In this document: positions 29,713 to 40,639 of the stretch, piece after piece | How the letters are laid out: each line of letters opens with the position of its first letter | Position numbering within the stretch: position 1 is the first letter of the stretch | From: Diploptera punctata | Taxonomy: Eukaryota; Arthropoda; Insecta; Blattodea; Blaberidae | Length of the DNA stretch: 64,000 bases | Assembly: GCA_030220185.1 (NCBI GenBank) | Contig: JASPKZ010007251.1 | Span: forward strand, 563,501-627,500 | Direction: 5' to 3' | Program-made: the position numbers and the translations under genes | Notes under the pieces: model-generated | What the model was told of the DNA's origin: nothing | Database searches by the model: none | The model's input: only the letters and a program-made list of their open reading frames with translations

Positions 29713-30126
29713 TTACTCACTGGCACTATCAAACCCGTAGGTTCATGGCCGCGCGGACATAAGCTCTCCATACATCCCTATCCTGAGCTAATGTTTTTCG
29801 AATCATTCCCTGTATAATCTAGTTCCCGTTACTTCAAAGTTAAAAAGTCCTAACATTTCTTGTACCGAGGAACATGTCCCTGTGTTTGAGCCTTTGGTAT
29901 GGGTTCTCTGAAGTAGTCCCCACCCGGAAAACCGAATGGGGGACTATTTGACCTCCGGAAAATTTTACCCTAGTTGAACCCATGTCCGCATTTCTTGACG
30001 GTTGTATTTTTACGATGAAAGATCGTCACTCTTTCGACCAAGATACTGTTTTCGTCTGCCTTATCACCTTTAACCAGTCCGGCATGGATAACCCTGTCGG
30101 CAGCAATGCTACCGCCGGCATAGCTC
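29713..30126 (-). mobile_element. LINE-A 5'-end/3'-end chimera, copy 2, with 16-bp target duplication
   Basis: GGTTTTAAATGTATAC at 29697-29712 and 30127-30142 fixes both ends (414 bp). On the minus strand it starts GAGCTATGCCGGCGG, runs through a 5' UTR-like region and reaches codons MFLGTRNVRTF, the usual start of an APE-type LINE endonuclease. It then passes to the final ~100 bp of LINE-A. Endonuclease, reverse transcriptase and most of the C-terminus are absent. The perfect duplication shows that the shortened RNA itself was inserted. Confidence 0.92.
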
Positions 30127-30142
30127 GGTTTTAAATGTATAC

Positions 30143-30990
30143 ATCTTCTTTTCCTCCCATTTGGAATCCACTCTAAACTCCAACTGGCAATCTATACTCA
30201 TTCATCCTCTTCACGTGCCCAAACCATTATAATTATTTCCCACAAACTGTAGCTATAATTGTTTCGTTAAAGTTCTTTTTTTTTCTTTTTTTTTTATTAT
30301 CGGATAATAATATTTTTGATCCTGTCTAATTTAGAGCATCGTGCAGATCGTCTTAAAAATTAATTTCTGTAGATTCCAATTTTAACTTTAATCTGGCATT
30401 TAAAGACCACGTTTCTGCTCCATAAGTCATTAAACTTCTTACTATTGATTTATAAATATGGATTTTAGTTTCAACATTGCTATTGCAGATCGACCTTTAA
30501 CTATTCTTTTTTGTTATTTCCAAATCGTTCCCATCTTCATTTATTTCAACTCCCAAATATTTAATTTTGTAACAAATATTAATGATAGCCCTACCTTTAG
30601 AATCTTCTAATATCTAAATTTCTCAACTTTCCACCAATAACCATCTATTGAGTTTTATTTAAATTAATTTTTGATCCCACTTTTCACATTCTTCCATTAA
30701 TTTTCTGGTCATAATCTTCAGCCAATAATATTTGATCATCTGCAAACTGTAATGAGGATATTATCGTTCAACATTATTTCCATATTACAACATTTATTTT
30801 TCCACGTTTTTAATGCTTGTTAAACATACATTTTTAAAAGTGTATGGGAAAACAACATCCTTGTTTTAAATCTTCAGTTACGTGGAATGTATTGGACAAT
30901 CTCTTTCCGATTTTAATCTTAGATACCGGTACTGAATTCTTGTACATATTTTGTATACCCCTTAATATAATTTCATTTGTTCTATTATGT
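30143..30990 (-). mobile_element. LINE-G, decayed reverse-transcriptase region
   Basis: Minus-strand pieces match the order of LINE-G seen at 32316 (plus). Examples: the complement of GGACACGTGAAGAGGAT-like codons at the left, and a QFADDQILLAEDYDQ-like segment around 30715-30760 to the right. Many stops. Confidence 0.7.
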
Positions 30991-31064
30991 TTATAGTTGT
31001 GTTAATTATTGCATGGGAAGAGCAAGCCTGGTTGCATTAATTTCAATATTACGTTTATAATTTA

Positions 31065-31570
31065 TTAGTTGATAATTTTACATATCTAGGATGCAATATC
31101 TCACATGAAGAAGAAAAGGATGTAAATGCAAAAATATCTAAATTTTAAAGAATTTTAGGGTTAATAAATTCTATCTTCAAGCCACAGTTAGTCCAAAAAC
31201 ATTCAAAACTCTTTTGTATGGTAGCGAAGTATGGACGTTGAAACAGAAGGATACACAGAGACTTAGATCTGCTGAAATGAGATACCTTCGGAGGACTGCA
31301 GGACACACAACTAGATCACAAAAAAATGAAGACATCTTAGAAGAATTACACATGGAACCTTTAGAAAACAAAATTTCTGATTATAAGTCAAGATGGATGC
31401 AACATATTCATCGAATGGAAGATCACAGGATACCCAAACAAATGTTAAGATATCAACCTACAGAAAGAAGAAGACCAGTACGTCCACTCAAAAGACTTCT
31501 GGATGGTGGTTTCTCTTGAGGCCGAAACAGGTCACAAATGGCCTAAATTCGTGAATGTACTATGATGATG
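31065..31570 (+). mobile_element. LINE-C C-terminal fragment
   Basis: Starts NFTYLGCNISHEEEKDVNAK, then LYGSEVWTLKQKDTQRLRSA, MRYLRRTAGHTTRSQKNEDI and RRRPVRPLKRLLDGGF. It ends with GAGGCCGAAACAGGTCACAA and GATGATGATATGG. Broken once near 31150. Confidence 0.87.
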
Positions 31571-32315
31571 ATATGGCACGGACCAAATCCCCTCATAATG
31601 TATTCTTAATATATGCGATTTTGTTGTAATGTGAATAGAAGTTCATCAATATTGGGGACGCGAGATTTCAAGTAGACAATTTCCTAAGAAGGAGAATGGT
31701 AAAGCTCCTGCACTTAAAGCTGAAGATCGTGGGTGCGAATCCCGGTTTAGGAAAACAAATATTTGTATTAACAATTACATGCCAACAGCAAGCCTGAGAA
31801 TATTAATTTCAATATTACCTTATGTAGAATTGATGAAATGAAATTTTAGCATGGAAAAAGTGGAGAAACTGCGAGAAAAACCTGCCTTGGCTCCGATTCG
31901 TCCACCAAGAACCCAGATGAAGTCACTGAAAAACGAACAAGGGTCCCAGAGATGGAGGCCAAATGTCTAATCACTTTCGGTATGGAGCTGCCATCTTTCG
32001 ATAGTAATGAGCAAACTTGGTGTGCGTACATCCTTTCTGACGTCACAGCTTCTAATAAATCTAGCCACATTTTAGTCTCATTAAGTATCCATGTATTTGT
32101 TTGTTGTCACCGCGTGAGATATTATCGCTTTGAGGTAAGCATAGAGGGCGTGTGCCGCTTATGAAAACATTACGTGTTCTTCTCGTTAACTTGTGTTGCC
32201 TTTACATTTTCCAAGTGTCAACACTATCATACATACACTACATCTTCGCTGACGGCAACTAATTACCTCTGCCATATTGTATTTCTCGATGTAATTAAAT
32301 TTTCACTCCTTTAAA
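31571..32315. other. No gene recognised
   Basis: A tRNA-like scrap near 31690-31755 (GGGTGCGAATCCCGG). Overlapping frames at 31846-32070 (minus) and 31952-32164 (plus) have no known domain. AGCAAGCCTG…TTAATTTCAATATTAC at 31775-31815 recurs at 31020-31058. Confidence 0.5.
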
Positions 32316-32860
32316 ATACAGCAGAAATGAAAATGGAAACAACGATTTGGAAATAAGAAAAAGGATAGTTAAAGGTCGATCTGCAATAGCAATATCTTAT
32401 TGGATGGAATTTTGTGGGATAAACAGATATTCTAAGAAACTAAAATCCATATTTATAAATTAATAATAACAAGCTTGATGACCTATGGAGTAGAAACGTG
32501 GAATATAAATGCCAAATTAAAGTCAAAATTTAATGTACAGAAATGGATTTTTAATAAGATCTGCATGATGTTTTAAATTAGACAGTATTATCCGAGAAAG
32601 AAATCAACTTTAACGAAACAATTATACAATTTGTGAGAAATAAACAATTAAAATTGTTTGGACACGTGAAGAGGATTAATAAAGATAGATTGCCAGTTAG
32701 GTGTTTGGAGTGGATTCCAAATCGGAGGGGGAAAAAAGAGGGAGACCTAAGAACACATGGATAGAGGGAATTACGAATTTGATTAAGAACAGGGGACTGC
32801 AGTATAGAGACGGGAAGGACAGAGATGAATGGAGGAAGAGAATCTCTATCAATGCTAAAA
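32316..32860 (+). mobile_element. LINE-G C-terminal fragment
   Basis: Contains MTYGVETWNINAKLKSKF, KLFGHVKRINKDRLPVR and RGRPKNTWIEGITNLIKNRG. The last frame (32701-32898) is partly open. Confidence 0.85.
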
Positions 32861-33075
32861 AAATATCATTTTTTTGGTCACATACTCCGTCTCAGTAATT
32901 TTCTTAAAACGAAATTTTGAGGTAAATGTTGGAGAAAAAATTAAGGGGAAGACAAAGGAAGACTTTCGGAAAAGTATCATAAATTGTAAGATGGAATACA
33001 AAGAAATTAAAACAGCAGCAGGCAGATGTGAAAAATTATTTCATTGACAAGGCATTCTTTAGAAGAAGAAGAAAA
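32861..33075 (+). mobile_element. LINE-I C-terminal scrap
   Basis: Out-of-frame pieces FFGHILRLSNFLKT, GKIKGKTKEDF-like and the AAGRCEKLFH block, then GAAGAAGAAGA. Matches the end of another LINE family. It is joined directly to LINE-G. Confidence 0.6.
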
Positions 33076-33430
33076 AAATGTCCAAATATGTTGAAGCCCT
33101 TGAAAATGAATTTGAATTAGGGCCTAAAGGAAAAGTACGTTAAGCGAACAAAAGTGTCTAGAATTGTAATTGAATGAAATGAGACCCATTTCTGATTTGT
33201 CACATGTATTTTGGCAGATGTAAGTGCACCTGTCATAGTGTGATGAAGTCGTTCCTTCTCTGAGCTCACTGTTCCGGAGCCTGCTCTGCCTCACGACTTG
33301 GAAAATATGCAACGCCTCTCGTCGCATGCTCAACGATCACAAACCTTCCTTGTCTTAACATCTCATCCATCGTAATAACATAAGAAATATTCACCAAGAA
33401 ATAATCTATTTATCGTCGGAAGTCTTTAAT
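33076..33430. other. No gene seen
   Basis: A 69-codon minus frame (33124-33333) has no domain. Confidence 0.5.
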
Positions 33431-33925
33431 CCAACTTGTGTTAAATAGCATTTATATAAAGAAAAAGAAATTATAAATATATGATTCAATAGTGAGAAGT
33501 ATTGTCACATATGGATCTAAAGCATGGAAATTCAACATTAACAGAACAGAAATTTATGTCGATGGAAATAGATTTCTTCAAATGTGCAGCAAGATTTTCA
33601 AAATTAGAAAAAAATAAAATAACGGCATACGATAAAAAATTAATATGAAGTATTAAATACTAGAGTATAAGCCTATAAGGCTAAGATGTAAGCAATTAAA
33701 TTGGTATGCGCATTTACGACGAACGCAAGAAATATATTGAAACCCAGAAATATATTGAAATGGTGTCCACTGGAAGAAGAAAGAAAGGAAGAAGACCTCG
33801 AAACTCATGGATATAAGAAATAAGAATAATTGGAATGAGAAAAAGAGGACTGGAGGACATGGAGTGGATATACAGAGACGAGTGGAAAATGAGAATAAAA
33901 TTTTAGGCACAGAAAGATATGTAAA
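33431..33925 (+). mobile_element. LINE-E C-terminal fragment
   Basis: Recognisable codons: SIVRSIVTYGSKAWKF, MSMEIDFFKCAARFSK, GRRPRNSWI and the end RGLEDMEWIYRDEWKMRIKF. It contains a short internal duplication (AGAAATATATTGAAA twice at 33728-33762) and ends GCACAGAAAGATATGTAAAC. Confidence 0.85.
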
Positions 33926-33926
33926 C

Positions 33927-33931
<5 letters not shown>

Positions 33932-33984
<53 letters not shown>
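33932..33984. repeat. (TA)n(TG)n microsatellite
   Basis: TA run followed by TG run after the LINE-E 3' end. Confidence 0.95.
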
Positions 33985-33985
<1 letters not shown>

Positions 33986-33989
33986 TTGT

Positions 33990-34112
33990 GTTTGTGAAAT
34001 GCAACGGTCAACGGGAAGCTACCACACCTATAATTCCCTAGTAAAGCTGCAAAGTATAACATGAAAATGCTATGATTGCAGTGAAAGACCTGCCATAGGG
34101 TAGAATACTAGA
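33990..34112 (+). mobile_element. SINE-1 tail fragment
   Basis: CAACGGGAAGCTACCACACC through AAAATGCTATGATTGCAGTG to GGTAGAATACTA. Head and body are missing. Confidence 0.85.
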
Positions 34113-34194
34113 TTTTCGCAGATATAGCGTAAGTAAGGTTAAGAAAGATTTGTTGGGTTTTCCGCGTCATGGATATGGATTCAAGGTTGGCAAC

Positions 34195-34241
34195 GATTCC
34201 GACGTTTCGACATGATCCCACATGCCATTATCAAGGACATT
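34195..34241 (-). ncRNA. Hammerhead-ribozyme-like motif
   Basis: Minus: TCC, TTGATAA (C3 and G8 changed), T, hairpin GGCATG-TGGGAT-CATGTC (one wobble), GAAA, CG, TC, GGA. TCC/GGA would be stem I. Two core changes make activity unlikely. Confidence 0.5.
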
Positions 34242-34283
34242 CCTTGCTAATTGCATGTAAAATCATGTCGAAATGTCGGAATC
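34237..34283 (+). ncRNA. Hammerhead-like motif, mirror copy
   Basis: Plus: ATTCC, TTGCTAA (core damaged), T, TGCATG-TAAAAT-CATGTC, GAAATGTC, GGAAT. Stem I ATTCC/GGAAT pairs over five bases, although the core has decayed. Confidence 0.45.
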
Positions 34284-34344
34284 AGTGGCCAGAGGTCAAA
34301 CTTGAATCCATTACGCGGAAAACCCACGAAACCTTTCCTTGCAG

Positions 34345-34680
34345 TCAGGTGCCATAGCCGAGTGTAGTGGTTAAGGAATAATGCTTTGCGGACTTACGCT
34401 GGTACGGGTCCCCATGAGAGAAGAAATGTTCTTGTGGAATTTCGGTTAGTATGGGACTGGTGCCCACCCAGTATCGTGAAGAATTTATATACCCACAATA
34501 GGTAGCGGCCTCAGGTTGATAAAAGTAGCAGTAACGGAGGACCCGACATGCTGACCACAAATCACTCATACACTGGCTAGATGATCGCCCACCTCTGTGT
34601 TTAATATATGTGGATGTGAGGCCAGCTGCCGGCTGATATGCCAATGATCTTCTAGGCCTATCGCGCTATGGAGTTGCAGA
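34345..34680 (+). mobile_element. SINE-4
   Basis: Head GGTGCCATAGCCGAGTGTAG; tail TATGTGGATGTGAGGCCAGC to CTAGGCCTATCGCGC. Complete but diverged. Confidence 0.88.
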
Positions 34681-34682
34681 TT

Positions 34683-34785
34683 TCCTTACAGATGTCAGCG
34701 AGTAAGATATGATTAGCTCATTGCCTCGAAGAGACACCTAGTAGGAAACCAAGATATTACTTGGATGGGAGATAAACTCCATGGC
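34683..34785 (-). repeat. Dispersed repeat Rc, inverted relative to 7450
   Basis: CCTTACAGATGTCAGCGAGT and GAGACACCTAGTAGGAAACC are the reverse complement of blocks at 7450-7555. It lies between two SINE-4 copies. Confidence 0.65.
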
Positions 34786-35106
34786 GCGACAGGCCTGGAC
34801 GCCCCTTGCCCTACCAGCCGGATCCCGGCCATACATCCACATATATTAATATTCGTTTACAATGATCCAGCCAGTATAAGGGTGACATGTGGCTAGGATG
34901 TCGGGTCCCCCAGCGTCGTAAATGTTTTCTTCAAACTGAAGCCGCTTCTTATTATGGCTACCGAAATTCTTCACTATACTGAGTGGGCACCGGTCTAATG
35001 CTGACTGACTTTCAAATTTCTTCCTTCATAAGGACTCGAACCAGCGCTAGACCTTTAGCTCTTCACCAATGCATGATGCTTTAAATCGCTCAGCTACCGC
35101 GCGGGA
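34783..35106 (-). mobile_element. SINE-4
   Basis: GCGCGACAGGCCTGGACGCC at the left, head at the right ending CTACCGCGCGGG. Opposite in orientation to the copy at 34345, so the two bracket Rc. Confidence 0.88.
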
Positions 35107-35149
35107 CAACTTGGAAATGAAAGTCAGATTAAATTTTGCTCAAATGCTT

Positions 35150-35315
35150 TAAATTGCGTTTGAGGTTATTTTATGAGTCCGAATTTTTTCATACTCGTGA
35201 TGCACGGATTAAATTCCCTCCCGGACGACCTCTCCATGGATTTCTTCATCCTAAAATTCCATCGACCAAGACCAGATTTCGATCCGCGACTCTCGGGAAC
35301 AGAGGCAAGGAAAGT
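35150..35315 (-). mobile_element. SINE-3 5' half
   Basis: Minus strand shows GAGTCGCGGATCGAAATCTG in the head region, AGGATGAAGAAATCCATGG and CCGGGAGGGAATTTAATCC. Diverged. Confidence 0.72.
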
Positions 35316-35559
35316 AACACCTAGACAACCGATACCCGTTATAATAGATTACAAATCTCATGTCTCTTATTTACAATGTAGGCTATACATGCAAGATTTA
35401 TTTCTGAAGTAATTTTATAGCTTTACGTCCAAATACAGTTTGTAATCTATTGGCAATTAAGCGTCACAAACTAAAACAGATCCGTAACAATGCAATCACC
35501 CATTTATTTTTATGTTTATTTGACCGGATAACAGCGATTATTAAATCTGTTTATCATAA
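35316..35559. other. No gene seen
   Basis: Nothing recognised. Confidence 0.5.
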
Positions 35560-36925
35560 GTACTACCACGAGTGATTTCCAAGTTATCGATAAATTCAAG
35601 GTTCACAAAGTGAGGAGTGAGTTTATCTAGAGAATTTGGAAATCATGAGTAGCCTTTGTTAGACTATTTAACGAATAAAATTAAGCTGTTTACTCACAAA
35701 TCATTATTTAACTACAGTTATTTTAAAAGATTTATATATATAATCAAACGGCGATGTTTGAAAACAGATATTAAAGAAGAGAGGTTCTTCCTCTATAAAT
35801 GGGGTATGAACCCATTAGCTAGATTTAGCTTACTTTTCCTCTATAATTACGTTTTAGTGTATGATGAAAAGGATATCCCTGAAAAAGTTACTAGTTATAA
35901 TAAAAGTTTAGGAATTATTAATCAAGTTATGAAACCATCCCTTGTACAAAAAAACACCAGATTACGTTTATATAACACTTTGGCTAGACCAGTGTTGACC
36001 TATGGTAGTGAAGCATGGACACTAAAAAAACAACATGAAAGCAGAATAACGGCTTGTGAAATGAGATTCATGCGCAGAACAGCGGGTTACACCAGATGGG
36101 ATCTGAAAAGGAACACCGATATCTTAAAAGAATTGAAGACTATGCCAATTTTGGAATATATTAAACAGTACCAACTAAATTGGAAACACCATCTTGAAAG
36201 AATGAGTTCAAATCGGATCCCCAAAGCTGTTTATAATTATATACCAAGAGGACGAAGATCACTGGGCCGTCCTATGAAACGCTGGAGGGAAAATTTTCTA
36301 TAGGATCGTAACAGGCCTTGGCCTAATACTTGGAAGGAAGAAGAAGAAGAAGTGTATGATGCACGGACATTTTTTATATTCTTGGGGATAGATGAGAAAC
36401 GATTGTTACGATTATTACGTTTCATTTGTTTATCACTGCAACCACATCATATTATTTATTGCCAAAGGATCGCAATATTGTAAGAATGCACCCTAGTGGA
36501 GAAATTTAAAATCAACATTCTAGGCATTAATTAATTTCTGATATCCTATGATGTAAATATGCCAATTATATTTTTCTGCAACGTTATTTCCCTGGGAAAT
36601 AATTCGTTTAAGAAAGTGCAAACAGTGTTTTTTTTTGTGGTATAATCAATTGCTACAAATGTGTTATATTATCTCCCGCAAGCACTATCAACGGACATTC
36701 GTGCACTATATATATACAATCTGGTAGCCGTATTTCTTAGAGAGTCGGTCACTGCAAAATAATGCTATGACCTATTCAGAATGTTAAAAAGGAGGTGCTT
36801 TCTTTAATATGATGAACTTGTTTGATAAATTCGAGGTAAAACACGACTGTGATTGGTTGTAATTAAAAAAATCATTTAAATGTGATTGGTCATTGAATCC
36901 CATTTGGGGCATGAGTTAAATAGTC
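35560..36925 (+). mobile_element. M1 element, copy C, with nested LINE-B
   Basis: Hairpin 35560-35661, then the unit from AGACTATTTAACG (35662) to AGTTAAATAGTC (36925). It is interrupted after GATGTTTGAAAACA (about 35767) and resumes at GATGAGAAACGATTG (about 36391). It shares CACTGCAACC and GATCGCAATATTG with the other copies. Confidence 0.82.
35870..36385 (+). mobile_element. LINE-B C-terminal fragment nested in M1
   Basis: Open frame: INQVMKPSLVQKNTRLRLYN, LTYGSEAWTLKKQHESR, EMRFMRRTAGYTRWDLKRNT and RSLGRPMKRWRENFL, then a stop. The 3' end is GTAACAGGCCTTGGCCTAAT with GAAGAAGAAGAAG. The frame extends upstream into M1 sequence (from 35656), a chance fusion, so the apparent 215-residue protein is a chimera of M1 and LINE-B. 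The same family is at 58951-59394. Confidence 0.88.
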
Positions 36926-37462
36926 TTAATTATTCCCTTCTTTTAAGTTGTGTTAGTGATAACCTTTTACTGTATTCTGTTAACATTGTGTTCTCTCGAT
37001 TATGCTATAACTTATGATTCACCTTGTCATAGCAGGCCTAACAGTTAGTAGAAGGCGAGTTTTACGATTCATCAGGAACAATTTTAAAGACTGTCCAAGA
37101 TGCAACTATTAATGTACTTCTAGAAAAGTTAAGAAAAATGTATTAGGCTATGTAGTTATACGAAATAATCATTAAAGTATATTTTACGTTTTGTTGAACC
37201 TGTATTTTATGTTTTGATAGCGTGTTTTGTTAGAATAGGCCTATAAAGTAGGTTATAAATGTTTTGTTGCATCCTAACTACGAGCTAAAGCGTCACAGAT
37301 TGTTATAATAGTAGGTAAATGTTGTTTATTGGGAAACCATATGTAGGCCTAATAACAGCAAAGTTTCGTCGACTTCCATACAAACTTAATCTTTGTGCTC
37401 TTATGAATTTAACAATATTATTTTTTTAATTATCTTATACAATTCATAATTTATTCTAATTA
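36926..37462. other. No gene seen
   Basis: AT-rich with several GGCCTA motifs (37030, 37237, 37342). Confidence 0.55.
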
Positions 37463-38018
37463 CACTGAGCAACAAAAAATAAACTTTTTTTTTGTCTCAG
37501 AAAGAAAAACATGTGATTCTGATAGTATTTTCTTTTCCTAAATTCAAATATGATATCGATTTTTCTCCATCACGCAAGATTTCCGAGAGAGCAGGCATTT
37601 ATAATATTTCAAACACTTTAATATTTTCTACATTCGTAACTACACAATTTTCGAACATTCGGACTCACTTTGAAAGTAAGAAATGACGATTTTCTGCTAT
37701 ATTTCGCCTATGGAGCATCCCTCTTGATGGTCCAACAATAATCGGCCAGCATACTAGGATTCCATTTACCTTGATATCTCTTTCCCATAGCTAAAATATC
37801 CTGATGAAAGTGTTCCCCGTGCTCATCGCTCACTGCGCCTAGATTTTCCGAGAAGAAATCTGGGTTTATTAAAAAATAAATATTTAAATCCATTAATTGA
37901 AATTGAAATAAAAAAACTGTGAGTGATGGAAAAATTCGGAATACATATTTGAAAACACGATAAAAAAACGACATTAAGTACAACTACTGGTACTCATGAG
38001 ACAAAATTCATGCTGACC
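37463..38018 (-). repeat. Dispersed repeat with SDEHGEHFHQ coding remnant, copy 2
   Basis: The minus frame 37983-37708 ends FFSENLGAVSDEHGEHFHQD, then GKRYQGKWNPSMLADYCWTI and KRDAP-stop. Unlike copy 1 the Tyr codon is intact. Similarity to 12895-13460 extends beyond the coding part into AT-rich flanks on both sides. About 36 codons before the motif look intronic (T-rich, then AATAAACCC). Function unknown. Confidence 0.7.
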
Positions 38019-38021
38019 AGT

Positions 38022-38290
38022 GTTATCCAAGTTCCATCTCTATTTTTTGATGAACCGAAAATTTTCCTTATGATATTCAATAAAAAAAGCAAATAGTTTT
38101 TTTTTCAGCCTTTTTTTTAGGGTCCAGGTTTCAAAGACATAAGTCACCACAAGTGATTTGGTATAGTTCTGACTTCAGTATTTTTGGTAGTTAATCTGGA
38201 ACCCATAAGTGATTTGTTAACATCATATGACCTGTTACCTGGTTAATCCCATTTAATATCTCTTCTTCCACTGAGTAATAGTTTTGGAAT
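38022..38290 (-). mobile_element. LINE-J C-terminal fragment
   Basis: Minus strand: LVVTYVFETWTLKKRLKK in one frame and LNIIRKIFGSSKNRDGTW. These match the CETWTLKK…RKIFGPxKxxGxW blocks of a further LINE. An A-rich stretch lies between. Confidence 0.65.
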
Positions 38291-38689
38291 CAAGGTACTA
38301 AATTTTCTTCAATTTTCATAGAAAGTGAAACAGGAATACTTGTAATTTTTAATGAGATGTATTACAGTAATATCACTTAACACTTTGTCCAACACAAGTT
38401 GTTAATTATGTGAAGCTGTTACTATGAATTTCAGAGTTCAAAGTATCAGTCTCCAGTTTGTACAATCAAGCTGATAACATAGAAATTTATGATCAATATT
38501 AATTGTATCTTATCTTTCCAAGAAATTAATGTTTTATTATCGTAGCATGTAACATGTCTCCTCGTAATTCAGTCACTTCTAATCACTATCATATAACTCA
38601 GTCAAATCTATCAAGAATTATTCCTTTCTACTAAAATTAATTATGAATCTAAAAATAATGATGATGTCTTGTCTTATTAGATTTTAAAT
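38291..38689. other. No gene seen
   Basis: AT-rich. Nothing recognised. Confidence 0.5.
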
Positions 38690-38985
38690 ACGAGTACATA
38701 CAACACCTTCCTCTGCCCAAAATTAAGTTATGATTATCCTCCTCCATTCATATTTATCCTTCCATCACCGTTCTATAGTTTCCTATCCTTCATCAAATTC
38801 ATAATTTCCTCTATCCATGTCCTCTTATGTCTCTCTCTTCTTTTCTCCCGATTTGGAATCCACTACAAACTCTTAAACTGGCAATCTATCTTCGCTCATC
38901 CTCTTCATGTGTCCAAACCAATGCAATTGTTTACTTCCCACAAATTGTGTAATTCTTTCATTAACGGTATTATCCGAGAAAAATG
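38690..38985 (-). mobile_element. LINE-G 3' fragment
   Basis: GTCCTCTTATGTCTCTC and GGAATCCACTACAAACTCTT are the minus-strand form of the LINE-G end (compare 32640-32800). Confidence 0.78.
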
Positions 38986-38989
38986 AATG

Positions 38990-39016
38990 TTAATAATAAT
39001 AATAATAATAATAATA
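38990..39016. repeat. (AAT)n microsatellite
   Basis: Short AAT run at the junction of LINE-G and LINE-E fragments. Confidence 0.9.
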
Positions 39017-39240
39017 TTTTATATACAGATTTTCAATGTTTACACATCTTTCTGTGCCTAAAGTTTTGTTTTCCTTCTCCACTTGTCCATATCCATCCAT
39101 CCATGTCCTCCAGTTCTCGTTTCTTACATCCACGAATTTCGAGATCTTCCTTTCTTTCTTTTTCCAGATGGACACCATTCCTATGTTCTCCTAGGTACCG
39201 GTACTGGTACCAGTAACCTTTCTTCTTGCATTCGTCATAC
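39017..39240 (-). mobile_element. LINE-E 3' fragment
   Basis: TACACATCTTTCTGTGCCTA and TGTCCTCCAGTTCTCG are the complement of the LINE-E end at 33840-33925. Includes GGTACCGGTACTGGTACC. Confidence 0.82.
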
Positions 39241-39244
39241 ATGT

Positions 39245-39420
39245 TGAACCAATTTGATTACATATATATTATACAATCTAATCTTTAATATATTTTAACT
39301 CTTTATAATTAGTATAGTGTATACGAGTATATAATCTATATTGTCAAATATATTTGTAATTGATGCTGGTTGAGTGGAAGACAAGGCCTTATGACCTTAA
39401 CTCTTCCAGAATAAATATAA
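39245..39420 (+). mobile_element. LINE-F 3' end
   Basis: ACTCTTTATAATTAGTATAG and GCTGGTTGAGTGGAAGACAA, ending in (TTA)n. Confidence 0.8.

Positions 39421-39490
<70 letters not shown>
39421..39490. repeat. (TTA)n microsatellite, LINE-F tail
   Basis: About 22 TTA units, the 3' simple repeat of LINE-F. Confidence 0.95.
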
Positions 39491-39900
39491 GAATATTTTA
39501 TATTCATTTTTTCTCGTATGACTTTATTCCTTATTTTTCCAATTTTGAACGTCTTTGCTGCTCTCCTCAAGAAATCCATTTCCATTGATATAAGTTTTTG
39601 TTGAATTATCATGCTTCAGCTCCATATGTGACAGTTCTTCTCACTATTGAATTATATATATGTAAATTATTTTTCCTGGTTATATGTCTGTTCCAATGGA
39701 CACCCTTTAACATTCCTGTTATTTCTCTACCTTTATTTATTCTGTTCTTAATGCCACTTTCTTATCTATCTTCTTTACCTACTTTCATCCCCAAATACCC
39801 AAATTCTTCACTTTCTCTGATATATCCCTTTTGATCTTCTAATATCAAATCTTCAATTTCTGCTCCAGATCCCATATAAAGCTTTTTCTATTTTTTTATA
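39491..39900 (-). mobile_element. LINE-E internal fragment
   Basis: Minus frame 39612-39397 gives EMDFLRRAAKTFKIGKIRNK. Further right the complement encodes GSGAEIEDLILEDQ-like residues, as at 46330. Confidence 0.8.
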
Positions 39901-40639
39901 CCTCAATTATCGTATTCTTATTATTAGTTTGCTTTTTAGAGAAGTTGAGAGGACAAGAAACTCTGAGAACAATAACATAAAAATTCAAACCATATACATT
40001 TCTTGACCTAGTGATTTTTTTAATATTTAGTAATAAAATTAAAGTCCATATCAAGAGATGCATAAATTGAGCGAATGTCAAAGTTTCTTTGTATTAGTGC
40101 CTAATTCTTGCAATGAAAATTGAATAGTAAATTGTTCAGCAATCCTCTAATGCTTCAGAAGTGTATGTGATAGCAAATTATACCATTGTACAGTAAACAT
40201 ATTACAAAAATAGTATAAAACTGGAAAAAAAAATGTAGTTATTTATTAATGGGAACCACTGTATTGGGCAAGTGAAATGTTTAATATGAATGAAGGTTGG
40301 AAGGCTATTTGATATGGCATTGGTATTACAGTTTTCTTTGATTTGACAAATTGTATCAGTGCAGAAGAACATGTGTACTGGCGGAAGTTGGACATATGAC
40401 GACCTCATGGTGCTTGTGTCCAAGATGCCAATTAGTGGCACATTGACATCCGCCACAGTTCAATGTTACCAACATGTTACTCTTATTTAGCATAGAACCT
40501 ACTTCTAACACAAAAATAATGAAGCATGCATAAGACATTCTTTACTTTTTCCATTAACAAAATCACTTGCGCTAAAAATAAAGGAAAACTTAACGATCCT
40601 TTTTTTCACAAAACATTAATTAATTCTTGTATTCGCGTC
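39901..40639. other. No gene seen
   Basis: Overlapping frames at 40202-40538 lack recognisable domains. Confidence 0.5.

Larger units (their letters stand above)
34144..34337. mobile_element. Foldback with back-to-back hammerhead-like motifs (Penelope-like)
   Basis: Arms start AAAGATTTGTTGGGTTTTCC and end with the near-complement CGCGGAAAACCCACGAAACC. The centre is CAAGG-ACATT-CCTTG. Each arm holds a hammerhead-like motif pointing outward. A half copy is at 43592-43690. Confidence 0.72.

Noticed and set aside
31846..32070. Minus-strand frame with FSVTSSGFLVDESEPRQ
   Set aside because: Possibly a repeat seen elsewhere in related genomes, but there is no second copy in this window and no domain. 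Not annotated as a gene.
35656..36303. A 215-codon open frame that looks like a gene
   Set aside because: Its first third is translated from M1 repeat sequence and the rest is the LINE-B C-terminus. The fusion results from nesting, with no sign of a host gene.
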